Shown here: positions 8,521 to 16,567 of the stretch, in pieces
Layout of the letters: each line of letters begins with the position of its first letter
Numbering within the stretch: position 1 is the stretch's first letter
Source: Verrucomicrobiales bacterium
GTDB taxonomy: Bacteria > Verrucomicrobiota > Verrucomicrobiia > Verrucomicrobiales > DEV007
DNA length: 23,056 nt
Direction of reading: 5' to 3'
Assembly: GCA_013003335.1 (NCBI GenBank)
Contig: JABDJT010000278.1
Coordinates: 1-23,056, forward strand
The notes under the pieces: generated by a model
What the model saw: the letters and a program-made list of their open reading frames with translations, nothing else
Told to the model about the DNA's origin: nothing
The model's database searches: none
Translations under genes and position numbers: made by a program

Positions 8521-9135
8521 TCAGCCTTCTTCGGCGACTCCCCGGGAATTTGAATCGGGCGGACCTGTGGAAACCACGACATTTGCGGCACGCAACAGGC
8601 GGTCGCGAAGTTTGTATCCCCGGCGGAGTTCGTAGATTACTTCGCCTTCCGGAACGATTTCGCTCGACTCCTGCTTGACTGCTTCATGGAGATTCGGATC
8701 GAAGGATTCCCCAACAGCTTTGATGGGTTGGACGTGGTTTTCCTCGAGAAAATCGGAAAGCTGTTTCTGAACCATCGACATTCCCTGGAATATCACGGAA
8801 TCCTCTCCTTCGGCTTCTTTCGCAGCTTTCATTCCCATTTCAAAATTGTCGATGACAGGAATCAGGCTCTGCAAAAGTGAGCTGTTTGCGTATTGAATTG
8901 AATCGGACTTCTCGCGGGCCATTCGTTTTCGGAAATTTTCAAGGTCAGCCCGGGCACGAGCGGCTGTATCTTTCCACCTTTCGACCTCTGCCTCTAGTTT
9001 CGCAACGGGATCGCCGTCCATTTCGACCTGGATGTCCGCTTCAGTTCCCTCACTCGCGGATGCACCGGTCTCAGAATCCGATTTCTCCGGATTCTGCTCA
9101 TCGATTTCGTCTGATTCAGTAGCAGATTTTTTCAT
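8521..9135 (-). CDS. grpE: Nucleotide exchange factor GrpE
   Basis: The 204-residue product has the GrpE plan. An acidic, disordered N-terminus (about 1-45) is followed by a long coiled-coil helix (about 47-85; AKLEAEVERWKDTAARARADL). The ENFRKRMAREK signature and the C-terminal beta domain (EVIYELRRGYKLRDRLLRAANVVVS) follow. GrpE releases ADP from DnaK, and the gene directly precedes dnaJ. The start at 9135 is the only ATG ahead of the acidic tail and lies a short distance after an A-rich run. No clear heat-shock operator or strong promoter was recognised in the gap from 9136 to 9254. Confidence 0.96.
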   Translation of the reverse strand: MKKSATESDEIDEQNPEKSDSETGASASEGTEADIQVEMDGDPVAKLEAEVERWKDTAARARADLENFRKRMAREKSDSIQYANSSLLQSLIPVIDNFEMGMKAAKEAEGEDSVIFQGMSMVQKQLSDFLEENHVQPIKAVGESFDPNLHEAVKQESSEIVPEGEVIYELRRGYKLRDRLLRAANVVVSTGPPDSNSRGVAEEG

Positions 9136-9191
9136 TCAGCTTTTTTCGATTCGATTCTTAAAAATCTGATCCAGTCTGTTTCGGATTGTTC

Positions 9192-9218
9192 AAAAAAATT
9201 GCCCCTCTCCCGAGGGGC
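9192..9218 (-). terminator. Intrinsic terminator after the SpoIIE-type phosphatase gene
   Basis: Read on the minus strand, a perfect 7-bp stem (GCCCCTC with GAGGGGC, 9201-9218) with a 4-base loop is followed by AA and seven T residues (9198-9192). It lies 37 bases beyond the phosphatase stop and separates that operon from grpE-dnaJ. Confidence 0.85.
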
Positions 9219-9254
9219 AGCCTAATTCTCCGGCGGACAGGAAAGCGGGAATAT

Positions 9255-10694
9255 TCACCGTTTCTCGATTGCAATCAAGGTGATGTCGTCATTCTGGAGA
9301 TTGCCGTCGGTGAATGAATTGAGCGTGGCGACGATTGAATCGAGGACTTCCGATGCGGTCTCATCGCCCGTCGCCAGGATGGTTTCCTTAAGTCGATCGA
9401 CTCCGAATTCCTCGCCGTCCGGGGCGGTCAGTTCGTTCACCCCGTCCGTGTAGAGAAGAAGAATATCACCCGGTTCCAGTTGAACCCGGAAATCTCGCAC
9501 CGTGCGCTTGAAGACTGTCCCCCGATCCACACCAGCGGCCATTCCTCCGTGTTCGATAGTCTCAATCCGGTTTTCTCCCCGACGGAAAATCAAAGGCAAC
9601 TCGTGTCCCGCTCTCGCCATGACGATCTCACCGGAGTCCCGTTCGAGAATCAGGTAGAGAAAGCTGACGAACATGTCCTCCCGAATATCCGGAAAAATGG
9701 CGCGGTTCACGGCATGCAGGACGGAAGCCGGCGAGAGATTGTCCGGAGCATATGATCGAAGGATGCTCCGGCACATGGCCATGATCAGTGAAGCTGCTAC
9801 TCCTTTTCCACAAACGTCTCCGATCGCCACGCCGTAGCGGTCGTCATCCACTTTCACGTAATCGTAATAGTCTCCACTCACCATTCCCGCGGGCTTGTAG
9901 ACAGCTGAAAGCCGGTAATCGGAGAGATCAGGTGCCTTTTTTGGAAGCAGAATCCGTTGAATATCGCTCGCCCGTTTCAGTTCCTCATCCAGCCTCCGCT
10001 TGTCACCTGCCTCGGCATGAATGATCGCGCTGCCAAGGGCAAATGCGCTCTGTTCAGAAACGCTCGCAAATACATCCAGATCATTTTGCGAGAACTTCTT
10101 TCCTCCATTTTTGGTCACGGCCAGGACTCCAACTTGTTTTTGTGCATAGACGAGCGGGGAGGCCATAACGCTTAGGTTTTCCTGCTCAGGGTTTTCCGCG
10201 CCATCGAAACTGGGATGCTCAAGCAGGTTTTCGGCGTAAACCATTTTCTTTTCTTCCAGTGCTTCGCCCATTATGCCGCTTGAGGTATCTACGACGGACA
10301 ACTTCAAAAAACTCCGCAGCCGATTCTTCTTCGCAACCGGGTCGGTAAACGACTCCAGTTCCGGCGGCAAACTGATGATCGGTGCCTCTTTTTCGGTCAC
10401 ATACACCGGAACAAGCCGGCTGTTTCCCTCATCAATCAGGTAAAGAATTCCAGCTTCGGCCTGCACCACATCCGTGACTCCATCGACCACATATCGATGC
10501 ATATTCGGTGGCGACGTATCGTCCTGAAGGGATTCACCCAAGCCATGGAGAAAATCGAACATCCGATGTTCCTCGCGATCGATCTCATCCCGTTCCTGCG
10601 CGATTGTCGCCTGCTTTTGCTTCTCCTGCCACCATACAGCCGCGAACAGGCAGGCAATCACCGCAATCAACGACAGGTAAACGAAATGTTCCAT
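9255..10694 (-). CDS. GAF-domain SpoIIE/RsbU-type serine phosphatase, membrane-anchored
   Basis: The start at 10694 gives 479 residues. It is preferred over an upstream in-frame start because it puts a transmembrane helix (about residues 4-22) at the N-terminus and lies five bases after the STAS stop. A short coiled region leads to a GAF sensor domain (about 65-225). A PP2C-like SpoIIE domain follows, with the metal-binding signatures SGDYYDY (273-279), GDVCGKG (292-298), AGHELP, LYTDGVNE and NDDIT. Such phosphatases dephosphorylate STAS anti-anti-sigma factors in partner switching. The adjacent STAS gene is the likely substrate. The matching kinase is not in the window, and the regulated sigma factor or output cannot be told. 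Confidence 0.88.
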   Translation of the reverse strand: MEHFVYLSLIAVIACLFAAVWWQEKQKQATIAQERDEIDREEHRMFDFLHGLGESLQDDTSPPNMHRYVVDGVTDVVQAEAGILYLIDEGNSRLVPVYVTEKEAPIISLPPELESFTDPVAKKNRLRSFLKLSVVDTSSGIMGEALEEKKMVYAENLLEHPSFDGAENPEQENLSVMASPLVYAQKQVGVLAVTKNGGKKFSQNDLDVFASVSEQSAFALGSAIIHAEAGDKRRLDEELKRASDIQRILLPKKAPDLSDYRLSAVYKPAGMVSGDYYDYVKVDDDRYGVAIGDVCGKGVAASLIMAMCRSILRSYAPDNLSPASVLHAVNRAIFPDIREDMFVSFLYLILERDSGEIVMARAGHELPLIFRRGENRIETIEHGGMAAGVDRGTVFKRTVRDFRVQLEPGDILLLYTDGVNELTAPDGEEFGVDRLKETILATGDETASEVLDSIVATLNSFTDGNLQNDDITLIAIEKR

Positions 10695-10699
10695 CAAAG

Positions 10700-11230
10700 T
10701 CAGGCCGCGCCCGATTCCAAATCTTTCTTCAGGTACTCCAGAACATCCCGAAACCGGCAGCAATTTTCTTCGTTTGCATCCACCAAAGCCTCATGAGCCT
10801 CCAACATCAATTCCGCTCGCTCTCTCACATCCAGTTCAGTAGCAGGCAGGGGCTTCGAAACATTTTCTGCCACCAGTTTCCGCTCCTCCGGCCACGAGGT
10901 GCCTTCCCGATCCATCTTGATCACAGAATCCAGTCCCAGTTTGCAAATCGCCTGAACGTTGCGCTCGTTCGCATTCAAAACTTCCACTCCGCCTGATTTA
11001 CCGGATTCTTCGATCGATAGATTGATCCCTGTCAGGATGCCAATGAACGTGGAGTCCACGCCCGGGCAATTCTCGAGATCCACCACGATATTTCGTTTCC
11101 CTTTTCCCACACATCGGTCTGCAAAATCCCGGACGAGATGGCTGTTCGCATGGGATCCGTTTCCATTCACCCGAACCCAGGCGACGTCCTCAAAGCAACC
11201 AACGAGAATGGAACCCTCTTCACTCACCAT
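10700..11230 (-). CDS. STAS-domain protein (anti-sigma factor antagonist-like)
   Basis: The 176-residue product has an N-terminal STAS fold (about residues 5-105). It contains NIVVDLENCPGVDSTFIG, in which Ser60 of DST aligns with the serine that is phosphorylated in SpoIIAA/RsbV proteins. A charged helical tail of about 60 residues (LDVRERAELMLEAHEALVDANEENCCRFRDVLEYLKKDLE) extends past the usual family length of 100-120 and contains a CC pair. The gene precedes the SpoIIE-type phosphatase by five bases, so the two are coupled and probably form a phosphorylation switch. The tail could be a helical dimerisation or partner-binding region; this is inference. Confidence 0.82.
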   Translation of the reverse strand: MVSEEGSILVGCFEDVAWVRVNGNGSHANSHLVRDFADRCVGKGKRNIVVDLENCPGVDSTFIGILTGINLSIEESGKSGGVEVLNANERNVQAICKLGLDSVIKMDREGTSWPEERKLVAENVSKPLPATELDVRERAELMLEAHEALVDANEENCCRFRDVLEYLKKDLESGAA

Positions 11231-11321
11231 TACCAGGATCGAACGTGGTTCGTAAAAACAATGGAATCCCCGGCGGCTCCGTCCTCGCCGGTTCCGGCAG
11301 AGGATCAGGGTCGTCAGCCAT
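11220..11321 (-). CDS. Possible small proline/acid-rich upstream ORF
   Basis: An ATG at 11321-11319 opens a 33-codon frame beginning MADDPDPLPEPARTEPP and ending in a TGA at 11222-11220, inside the first codons of the STAS gene. The product would be proline- and acid-rich. The 11-base overlap would allow coupling to STAS translation. No ribosome binding site stands out, and a frame this short in GC-rich DNA can arise by chance, so it is listed only as a possibility. Confidence 0.2.
   Translation of the reverse strand: MADDPDPLPEPARTEPPGIPLFLRTTFDPGNGE
11240..11252. promoter_or_regulatory. Perfect 13-bp palindrome upstream of the STAS gene
   Basis: CGAAC-gtg-GTTCG lies ten bases ahead of the STAS start. 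Position and symmetry fit a small operator or a leader hairpin. The half-site CGAAC also occurs at the outer ends of the 45-bp palindromic repeats, so it could be a remnant of one. Confidence 0.2.
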
Positions 11322-11360
11322 CAACAAATGATCGCTGGTGTGCACGAGAGGAGGGTTACT

Positions 11361-11879
11361 TTATTTCCAAAGGAAAGATTTGTTTTCGGCAATTTCAACG
11401 CCGTTTTCCAAAATCACAACACGCCATGATGTGACAGGTCCACCGTCGGTATAGAAATTTCCATTCACTCGAAATTTCGTCGTGTTCTTCTTCTTTGCAG
11501 TCACGTTCGCATCGATCCGGTGGACCTCCGGGCCGGTATTTGCCTGCCGATATTCAAATCGAATCGTGACCGGCGTTCCGGGACGTTCCGATTTCCAGAA
11601 GACGGTGTAATAGTTTCCAAACTTGTCTGCATACTCTTCTGACGTCACGGCGCCGTGCAGATGGTGACGCTGCTCAAACTGAATCATGGCGTCATCCGTC
11701 TTCACATACATGCCGGGCTTGAGGTGGTACGGATTGACCTTCGTGATTGCGATCGGCCCCGAAGGAGTCGGAGCCGTCGAACAAGACGTGCCTAAAATTA
11801 AAACTGCGAGAGCCGGGAAAAGGAAAGAAAAAATCCGGCCCGGGCCGTCATTCCAAATTTTCGAGCGAGACGTATCCAT
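11361..11879 (-). CDS. Small lipoprotein of unknown function
   Basis: The start at 11879 gives 172 residues with a hydrophobic signal ending in the lipobox GTSC (Cys33). A start at 11975 is rejected because it lies upstream of a good promoter at 11928-11957 and adds an unrelated basic stretch. The mature part is about 140 residues, rich in beta strands and aromatic residues. It includes YHLKPGMYVKTDD, GNYYTVFWKSERPG and TSWRVVILENGVEIAENKSFLW, which looks like a compact immunoglobulin-like sandwich binding at the envelope. I do not recognise a family. It is transcribed divergently from the exonuclease-ligase gene and followed by the STAS gene about 130 bases on. Confidence 0.75.
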   Translation of the reverse strand: MDTSRSKIWNDGPGRIFSFLFPALAVLILGTSCSTAPTPSGPIAITKVNPYHLKPGMYVKTDDAMIQFEQRHHLHGAVTSEEYADKFGNYYTVFWKSERPGTPVTIRFEYRQANTGPEVHRIDANVTAKKKNTTKFRVNGNFYTDGGPVTSWRVVILENGVEIAENKSFLWK

Positions 11880-11927
11880 TTTAGTAAAGTGTCGGAGAGG
11901 CCGCGGAAACGATCGGCCGGAAAGAAT

Positions 11928-11957
11928 ATTATAAACTCGTTTTAGAAAAAAAGTGAA
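11928..11957 (-). promoter_or_regulatory. Sigma-70-like promoter of the lipoprotein gene
   Basis: On the minus strand a perfect TATAAT (11933-11928) is preceded by TTCACT (11957-11952) with an 18-base spacer in A/T-rich DNA. Transcription would start near 11920, giving a leader of about 40 bases to the ATG at 11879. Confidence 0.5.
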
Positions 11958-11995
11958 AATTTTTATGATTCTCAAAGTTGAGAGCCGAAATCCCT

Positions 11996-14704
11996 GTGAG
12001 TGATTCCCTACCCATTTCTGTCACCTGGAATCAGGCTGCGTTTCTGCCTGATGCACAATTGTGGCTGGACCCTCATCACCCCTGCAACTTCGCCTTTGTG
12101 TCGCACGCCCATGCCGATCACTTCGCGCCCCATCGCAGAATTCTCTGCTCCGCTCCGACCTACGAAATCATTGCGAAACGGTTCGGAAAACGCGAAAGCG
12201 AGTTCCTGGTTTTGCCATACCACGAAACGACACCAATCGCTGACGGCCGGTTCGAAGTCGAACTCATTCCCGCCGGTCACATCGCCGGATCGACGCAAAT
12301 TTTTGTCCGTGACCGGGAAACCCGTTCAACCCTGCTCTACACCGGCGATTTCAAAACGAGACCCTCTGCGGCCGCGGAGCCTTGCGAATGGAAGCAGGCC
12401 GATACGCTCATCATGGAGACCACATTCGGCCTTCCGAAATTTCAATTTCCGCCGACATCAGTAGTAATCGCCGATCTCGCCAAGTTCGCCCGCGAAACGA
12501 TCGAGGACGGTGAAATCCCGATCCTGATGGGCTATTCCCTCGGCAAGGCGCAGGAACTCATCCTCGCCATTCACGAAACTGCACCCGAACTCCGCTTCCA
12601 GGTTCACAACACCGTGAAAAAAATGAACCGTGTGGTCGAATCACTCGGATGGAAATTTCCTCCCTGCGGAAAATTCGATCCAAAGGAGCGGGATCCCGCC
12701 GGTCACGTCGTGATCATCCCGCCAAATGCCCTGAAATCCCAAGTCATACGGCGCCTCAAAAACAAGCGCGTTGCCATGGCAACCGGGTGGGGCATCGATC
12801 CAAACGCAAAATACCGGTATCAATGTGACGAAGTGTTTCCCCTGTCCGACCACGCGGGTTACGACGATCTTCTTGGATTCGTCGAAAACGTAAACCCTTC
12901 CCTCACTTACACGCTCCACGGATACGCCGAAGAATTCGCAACAGACCTTCGCAACCGTGGACGTGAGGCGTGGTCTCTCATTTCCGACAACCAGGTCGAA
13001 CTGCAATTCGAGTCAGATACACGCACAGCCGTGCCCGGCCCGAACCCCACCGCCACGGAAGATCCCCGGCCCGAATCCCCGTTCGGCGACTTTGTCACAA
13101 CCTGCGAGGCGGTGCGCGAAGTCACGGGAAAACTTCGGAAACGCGAGATCCTCGCTGTATACCTCAGCTCCCTCAACGAGGAATCCGACCTGGAACTCGC
13201 CGCGCGATACCTCTCCGGCGTTGCCCTCTCGAAAACTGCCGAAATCCGCACGCTTAACGTTGGCTGGGCAATCATCCGACGCACCCTCCTCGAAATGACC
13301 GGCCTATCTCTTGCCCAATACCGGCAAATCTCGACCGCTCAGGCGGATTCTGCCCGCACCGCTCATTTGCTTCTTGCCGGAAAAACAAAACCCGAAGCGC
13401 ACAGCCTCGACGATATGAATGCCGCCTTTGAAACAATCGCAGAGGCCCGGGGCCCATCCCGGAAGATTGAAATTCTGAAAAATTTGCTGGGCAGCCCGCA
13501 TCACGCCGAAGCTGCATTCGTTGTCGGAATCCTGGGTGGTGATCTGCGAATCGGGCTGAAAGAGGGCCTACTCGAGGAAGCCATCGCCGTCGCATTCGAC
13601 CGCGATTTGAAATCCGTGAGGGAAGCCCACATGCGACTCGGTGATCCGGGAAAAACCGCCGTCCTGGCAAAAAGCGACCGACTTTCCGAAGCAGGCGTGA
13701 CGCCGTTTCATCCCCTCAAAGTCATGCTCGCCAGCCCCGAGCCGGAAGCAGCAGACATCTGGAAACGGCTGGGTGAAACCGACGGTGGTGTCTGGCTTGA
13801 AGATAAATTCGACGGCATCCGGGCGCAAATCCACAAGATCGGCAATCGCGTCGAAATCTTTTCCCGCGACCAGCGTTCCCTCTCCGCCGAATTCCCGGAA
13901 CTCGTCAGCGCCGCCAAAAAAATCAAAGATGACTTCATTTTCGACGGAGAAATCATTGCATTCGCCGAGGGTAAAAAACTGACGTTTTTTGACCTGCAAA
14001 AGCGGCTCGGACGAATTCGCGAAGGCGATCTGTTTTTCGGTGAGGCCGTCCCCGTCAAATTTCTCGCCTTCGATCTGCTCTGGCGGAACGGCGAAACCCT
14101 CCTCGCAGAGCCGCTCTCCTCGCGGGTGAAGAATTTCGAATCGATAGGGTTCGTTCGCCAAATCAAACCTGTTCATTCGTATCGCGCACGTTCCGCAGCC
14201 GAGATCGACGAACACTTTTACGCGGCCAGAAAGCGTGAAAACGAGGGACTGATCGCCAAGGATCCGGACAGTCCTTATTCCCCCGGCCGCCGAGGCAAAG
14301 CCTGGCTCAAGCTGAAAAAAGCCGCTGCTACGCTCGATTGCGTCGTCGTCCGCGCCCAGCAGGGGCACGGTAAACGCGCCCACGTTTTGAGTGATTACAC
14401 GTTTTCCCTGCGTGATGAAGAAACCGGCGAGCTTCGCGTCCTGGGCAAAGCGTATTCCGGCCTGACTGACTTGGAGATCGAGGAACTCACCGAGCATTTC
14501 AAATCCCGGACTCTCGAAAAGCGCCGAAACGTCCATTTCGTCGAGCCGGAAACCGTTCTCGAAATTGCATTCGATTCCATCCAACCCAGCAAGCGTCATG
14601 ACTCCGGGCTCGCACTCCGGTTTCCGCGAATCAAAGCGATCCGCCGCGATAAATCGATTGATGAAATCGACACGGTCCAGACCGCCCGAAAATTGCTACG
14701 CTAA
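11996..14704 (+). CDS. Fused MBL/beta-CASP DNA exonuclease and ATP-dependent DNA ligase
   Basis: The GTG at 11996 gives 902 residues; a TTG six codons upstream is possible but lacks a ribosome binding site, whereas GAGAG lies 11 bases before the GTG. Residues 1-340 are a complete ligase-associated exonuclease: HAHADH (37-42), PAGHIAGS, YTGDFKTR, ETTFG, and the late GWGIDP and SDHAGYDDL motifs. A proline-rich linker follows (about 340-358). The ligase then has an N-terminal DNA-binding domain (GGDLRIGLKEGLLEEAI) and a nucleotidyltransferase domain with the acceptor lysine Lys604 in EDKFDGIR. Further ligase motifs are FDGEIIAF, FDLLWRNGE, NEGLIAK and WLKLKK, followed by an OB domain ending FPRIKAIRRDKSIDEIDT. 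These two activities are usually separate neighbouring genes in bacterial Lhr-type repair clusters. Here they are one chain, and neither the helicase nor the phosphoesterase is in the window. Confidence 0.93.
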   Translation: MSDSLPISVTWNQAAFLPDAQLWLDPHHPCNFAFVSHAHADHFAPHRRILCSAPTYEIIAKRFGKRESEFLVLPYHETTPIADGRFEVELIPAGHIAGSTQIFVRDRETRSTLLYTGDFKTRPSAAAEPCEWKQADTLIMETTFGLPKFQFPPTSVVIADLAKFARETIEDGEIPILMGYSLGKAQELILAIHETAPELRFQVHNTVKKMNRVVESLGWKFPPCGKFDPKERDPAGHVVIIPPNALKSQVIRRLKNKRVAMATGWGIDPNAKYRYQCDEVFPLSDHAGYDDLLGFVENVNPSLTYTLHGYAEEFATDLRNRGREAWSLISDNQVELQFESDTRTAVPGPNPTATEDPRPESPFGDFVTTCEAVREVTGKLRKREILAVYLSSLNEESDLELAARYLSGVALSKTAEIRTLNVGWAIIRRTLLEMTGLSLAQYRQISTAQADSARTAHLLLAGKTKPEAHSLDDMNAAFETIAEARGPSRKIEILKNLLGSPHHAEAAFVVGILGGDLRIGLKEGLLEEAIAVAFDRDLKSVREAHMRLGDPGKTAVLAKSDRLSEAGVTPFHPLKVMLASPEPEAADIWKRLGETDGGVWLEDKFDGIRAQIHKIGNRVEIFSRDQRSLSAEFPELVSAAKKIKDDFIFDGEIIAFAEGKKLTFFDLQKRLGRIREGDLFFGEAVPVKFLAFDLLWRNGETLLAEPLSSRVKNFESIGFVRQIKPVHSYRARSAAEIDEHFYAARKRENEGLIAKDPDSPYSPGRRGKAWLKLKKAAATLDCVVVRAQQGHGKRAHVLSDYTFSLRDEETGELRVLGKAYSGLTDLEIEELTEHFKSRTLEKRRNVHFVEPETVLEIAFDSIQPSKRHDSGLALRFPRIKAIRRDKSIDEIDTVQTARKLLR
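14136..14180. repeat. Diverged palindromic repeat inside the ligase frame, copy E
   Basis: The left arm (14136-14151), 13-nt loop (14152-14164) and right arm (14165-14180) reproduce the exact geometry of the four copies between genes. The left arm keeps CGAA and AGGGTT, the right arm keeps CCTG and TTCGT, and the loop keeps TTCG. Arms pair at 11 of 16 positions. It encodes ligase residues of about 714-728, a variable linker between the EIIAF/FDLLW region and motif IV. Drift under coding constraint or chance resemblance are both possible. Confidence 0.45.
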
Positions 14705-14743
14705 GCGGTTGTTTTCCGCAGCGGGTTTGGTAACGCTTGGGGC

Positions 14744-15934
14744 ATGATCATCAAGCCCAAAACCCGTGGATTTATCTGCACGACTGCCCACCCGGAGGGC
14801 TGCGCCGCCAACGTATGTGAGCAAATTGACTACGTGAAGTCGCAACCTGCTCTGGAAGACCCGCCAAAAAACGTGCTGGTGATCGGCTCATCGACCGGAT
14901 ACGGGCTCGCGTCGCGCATCGTGCCTGCATTTGGCGGCGGAGCAGGCACGATTGGTGTATTTTTTGAAAAACCGGGAACGGACCGCAGGACCGGCAGCGC
15001 AGGGTGGTACAATTCAGTGGCGTTTGAGGAAGAAGCGCAAAAAGCGGGACTCTATGCCAAAAGTTTCAACGGCGACGCGTTTTCCAATGAAATGAAGGAG
15101 CAGGTCATCGCAGCGATTAAAGACGGACCCGGACAGGTCGATTCGGTCATCTATAGCCTCGCCTCCCCCCGACGGACGGACCCCGACACGGGTGAAGTTT
15201 ACAGATCGGTCCTCAAGCCTATCGGGCAGGCCTATTCCCAGAAAAACTTGAACACCGATACGGGCGAGGTGAACGAGATCACGATCGAGCCGGCCAACGA
15301 AGAGGAGATTGTCCAAACCGTGAAAGTAATGGGTGGAGAAGATTGGGAGCTCTGGTTGAACGCGCTTTCCGATGCAGGTGTTCTGGCTGATGGAGCAAAC
15401 ACCGTAGCGTATTCCTACATTGGTCCGGAATTGACCTTCCCGATTTACACGAACGGAACGATCGGTCGTGCCAAAGTACACTTGGAGGAATCCGCTGCCC
15501 GATTGAATGAGAAATTCGGCGAGGGCACCGCCTATGTTTCGGTAAACAAAGCGCTGGTGACCCAGGCGAGTTCTGCGATCCCCGTCGTCCCGCTCTACAT
15601 CTCGCTTCTCTACAAAGTGATGAAAGAAGCCGGCAATCACGAAGGCTGCATCGAGCAAATCCAGCGGCTGTTTGCGAATCACTTGGCAGCGGAAAGTGGT
15701 CCGAAAAATCTGGACGACCGAAATCGAATCCGGATCGACGATTGGGAAATGAGTGAACCGATCCAGGAAGCAGTTCACGAACTTTGGGAGCTGGCAAACA
15801 CAGATAACCTGGATCAGATTTCAGATTTTTCCGGGTATCGGGAGGAATTCCTGAAGCTTTTCGGATTTGGCCTCAACGGTGTCGATTACGACGCAGAAAC
15901 TGATCCGGAACGGCCCCTCATTTCGGGCGATTAG
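14744..15934 (+). CDS. fabV: Enoyl-[acyl-carrier-protein] reductase FabV (NADH)
   Basis: The 396-residue product has the usual FabV length and signatures along its whole length. It opens with IIKPKTRGFICTTAHPEGC and has the nucleotide-binding GSSTGYGLASR (about 49-59). SAGWYNS, YSLASPRRTDP and the catalytic Tyr-x8-Lys pair follow (Tyr235 and Lys244, in YTNGTIGRAK). The enzyme carries out the last, NADH-dependent step of fatty acid elongation. FabV is larger than FabI and in other species is insensitive to triclosan. A GGGG stretch three bases before the ATG may serve as the ribosome binding site. The gene follows the ligase by 39 bases with no terminator between, though no functional link is expected. 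Confidence 0.96.
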   Translation: MIIKPKTRGFICTTAHPEGCAANVCEQIDYVKSQPALEDPPKNVLVIGSSTGYGLASRIVPAFGGGAGTIGVFFEKPGTDRRTGSAGWYNSVAFEEEAQKAGLYAKSFNGDAFSNEMKEQVIAAIKDGPGQVDSVIYSLASPRRTDPDTGEVYRSVLKPIGQAYSQKNLNTDTGEVNEITIEPANEEEIVQTVKVMGGEDWELWLNALSDAGVLADGANTVAYSYIGPELTFPIYTNGTIGRAKVHLEESAARLNEKFGEGTAYVSVNKALVTQASSAIPVVPLYISLLYKVMKEAGNHEGCIEQIQRLFANHLAAESGPKNLDDRNRIRIDDWEMSEPIQEAVHELWELANTDNLDQISDFSGYREEFLKLFGFGLNGVDYDAETDPERPLISGD

Positions 15935-16009
15935 CGCTTTTCTGATCGAAATTTTAGGGCATTTTATACGCCGATCCGCGATCTGCCCAATACTCAATAC
16001 CGGAGCCCT

Positions 16010-16567
16010 ATGACCCAAAACTGCCGCATTCTTGCCCTCACCTTTTTCGCTGCACTGACACCCGTCCTTTTTTCCGGCTGTTCGCTGGATGATCTGGCCG
16101 CCGACCTGGAGGGAAATTCCTCCCGCTATGGCACCAACAAGAAAAAAACTCAGCCTCCGCGTGTCTCTCCCACACGGACTCATCAGGTGGTTCTCGCTGG
16201 AGCAACCAGGAAAAACACCCGTGTGGTGATCGATATCGGCAGGCAGAAAGCCTATTTACTGGTGAGCGGCAAGGTCGGACTTGAATGCCCGATTTCTTCC
16301 GCCCGCAGCGGAAAGTACACTCCCCGTGGGACATTCCGCGTCACCGAACGGATTCGCACGGGCAAACACAGCACGATTTACGGAGTGGAAATGCCTTACT
16401 GGATGCGCTTGAGCGGCACAGTTTTCGGCGTTCATGCAGGTTATCTCCCCGGCTATCCTGCCTCTGCCGGCTGCGTCAGGCTTCCGGCAGATGCGGCCCG
16501 TTTGATCTACGATAACACCGGGTATGGCACTCAGGTCAGTATCGTCTCGGCCTGGTCGGGGTCCTGA
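16010..16567 (+). CDS. L,D-transpeptidase (YkuD) family lipoprotein
   Basis: The ATG at 16010 follows GGAG at 16002-16005. The 185-residue product has a lipoprotein signal with the modified cysteine at residue 24 (FSGC) and a basic, threonine/proline-rich linker to about residue 60. A compact YkuD domain (about 65-182) starts with RVVIDIGRQKAYLLVSGKVG. His142 (GVHAG) and Cys155 (AGCVRLP) match the catalytic histidine and cysteine. The second conserved histidine of the SHGC motif is replaced by Ala153 (SAGC). The enzyme would form 3-3 peptidoglycan cross-links or attach proteins to the wall at the envelope. No terminator was identified after its stop. Confidence 0.88.
   Translation: MTQNCRILALTFFAALTPVLFSGCSLDDLAADLEGNSSRYGTNKKKTQPPRVSPTRTHQVVLAGATRKNTRVVIDIGRQKAYLLVSGKVGLECPISSARSGKYTPRGTFRVTERIRTGKHSTIYGVEMPYWMRLSGTVFGVHAGYLPGYPASAGCVRLPADAARLIYDNTGYGTQVSIVSAWSGS

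Noticed and set aside
9136..9200. CIRCE heat-shock operator ahead of grpE
   Set aside because: No TTAGCACTC/GAGTGCTAA inverted repeat is present; only a weak TTGAAC with no good -10 was seen.
11880..11975. Longer start for the small lipoprotein at 11975
   Set aside because: It lies upstream of a TATAAT promoter on the same strand and puts about 32 unrelated residues ahead of a clean lipoprotein signal.
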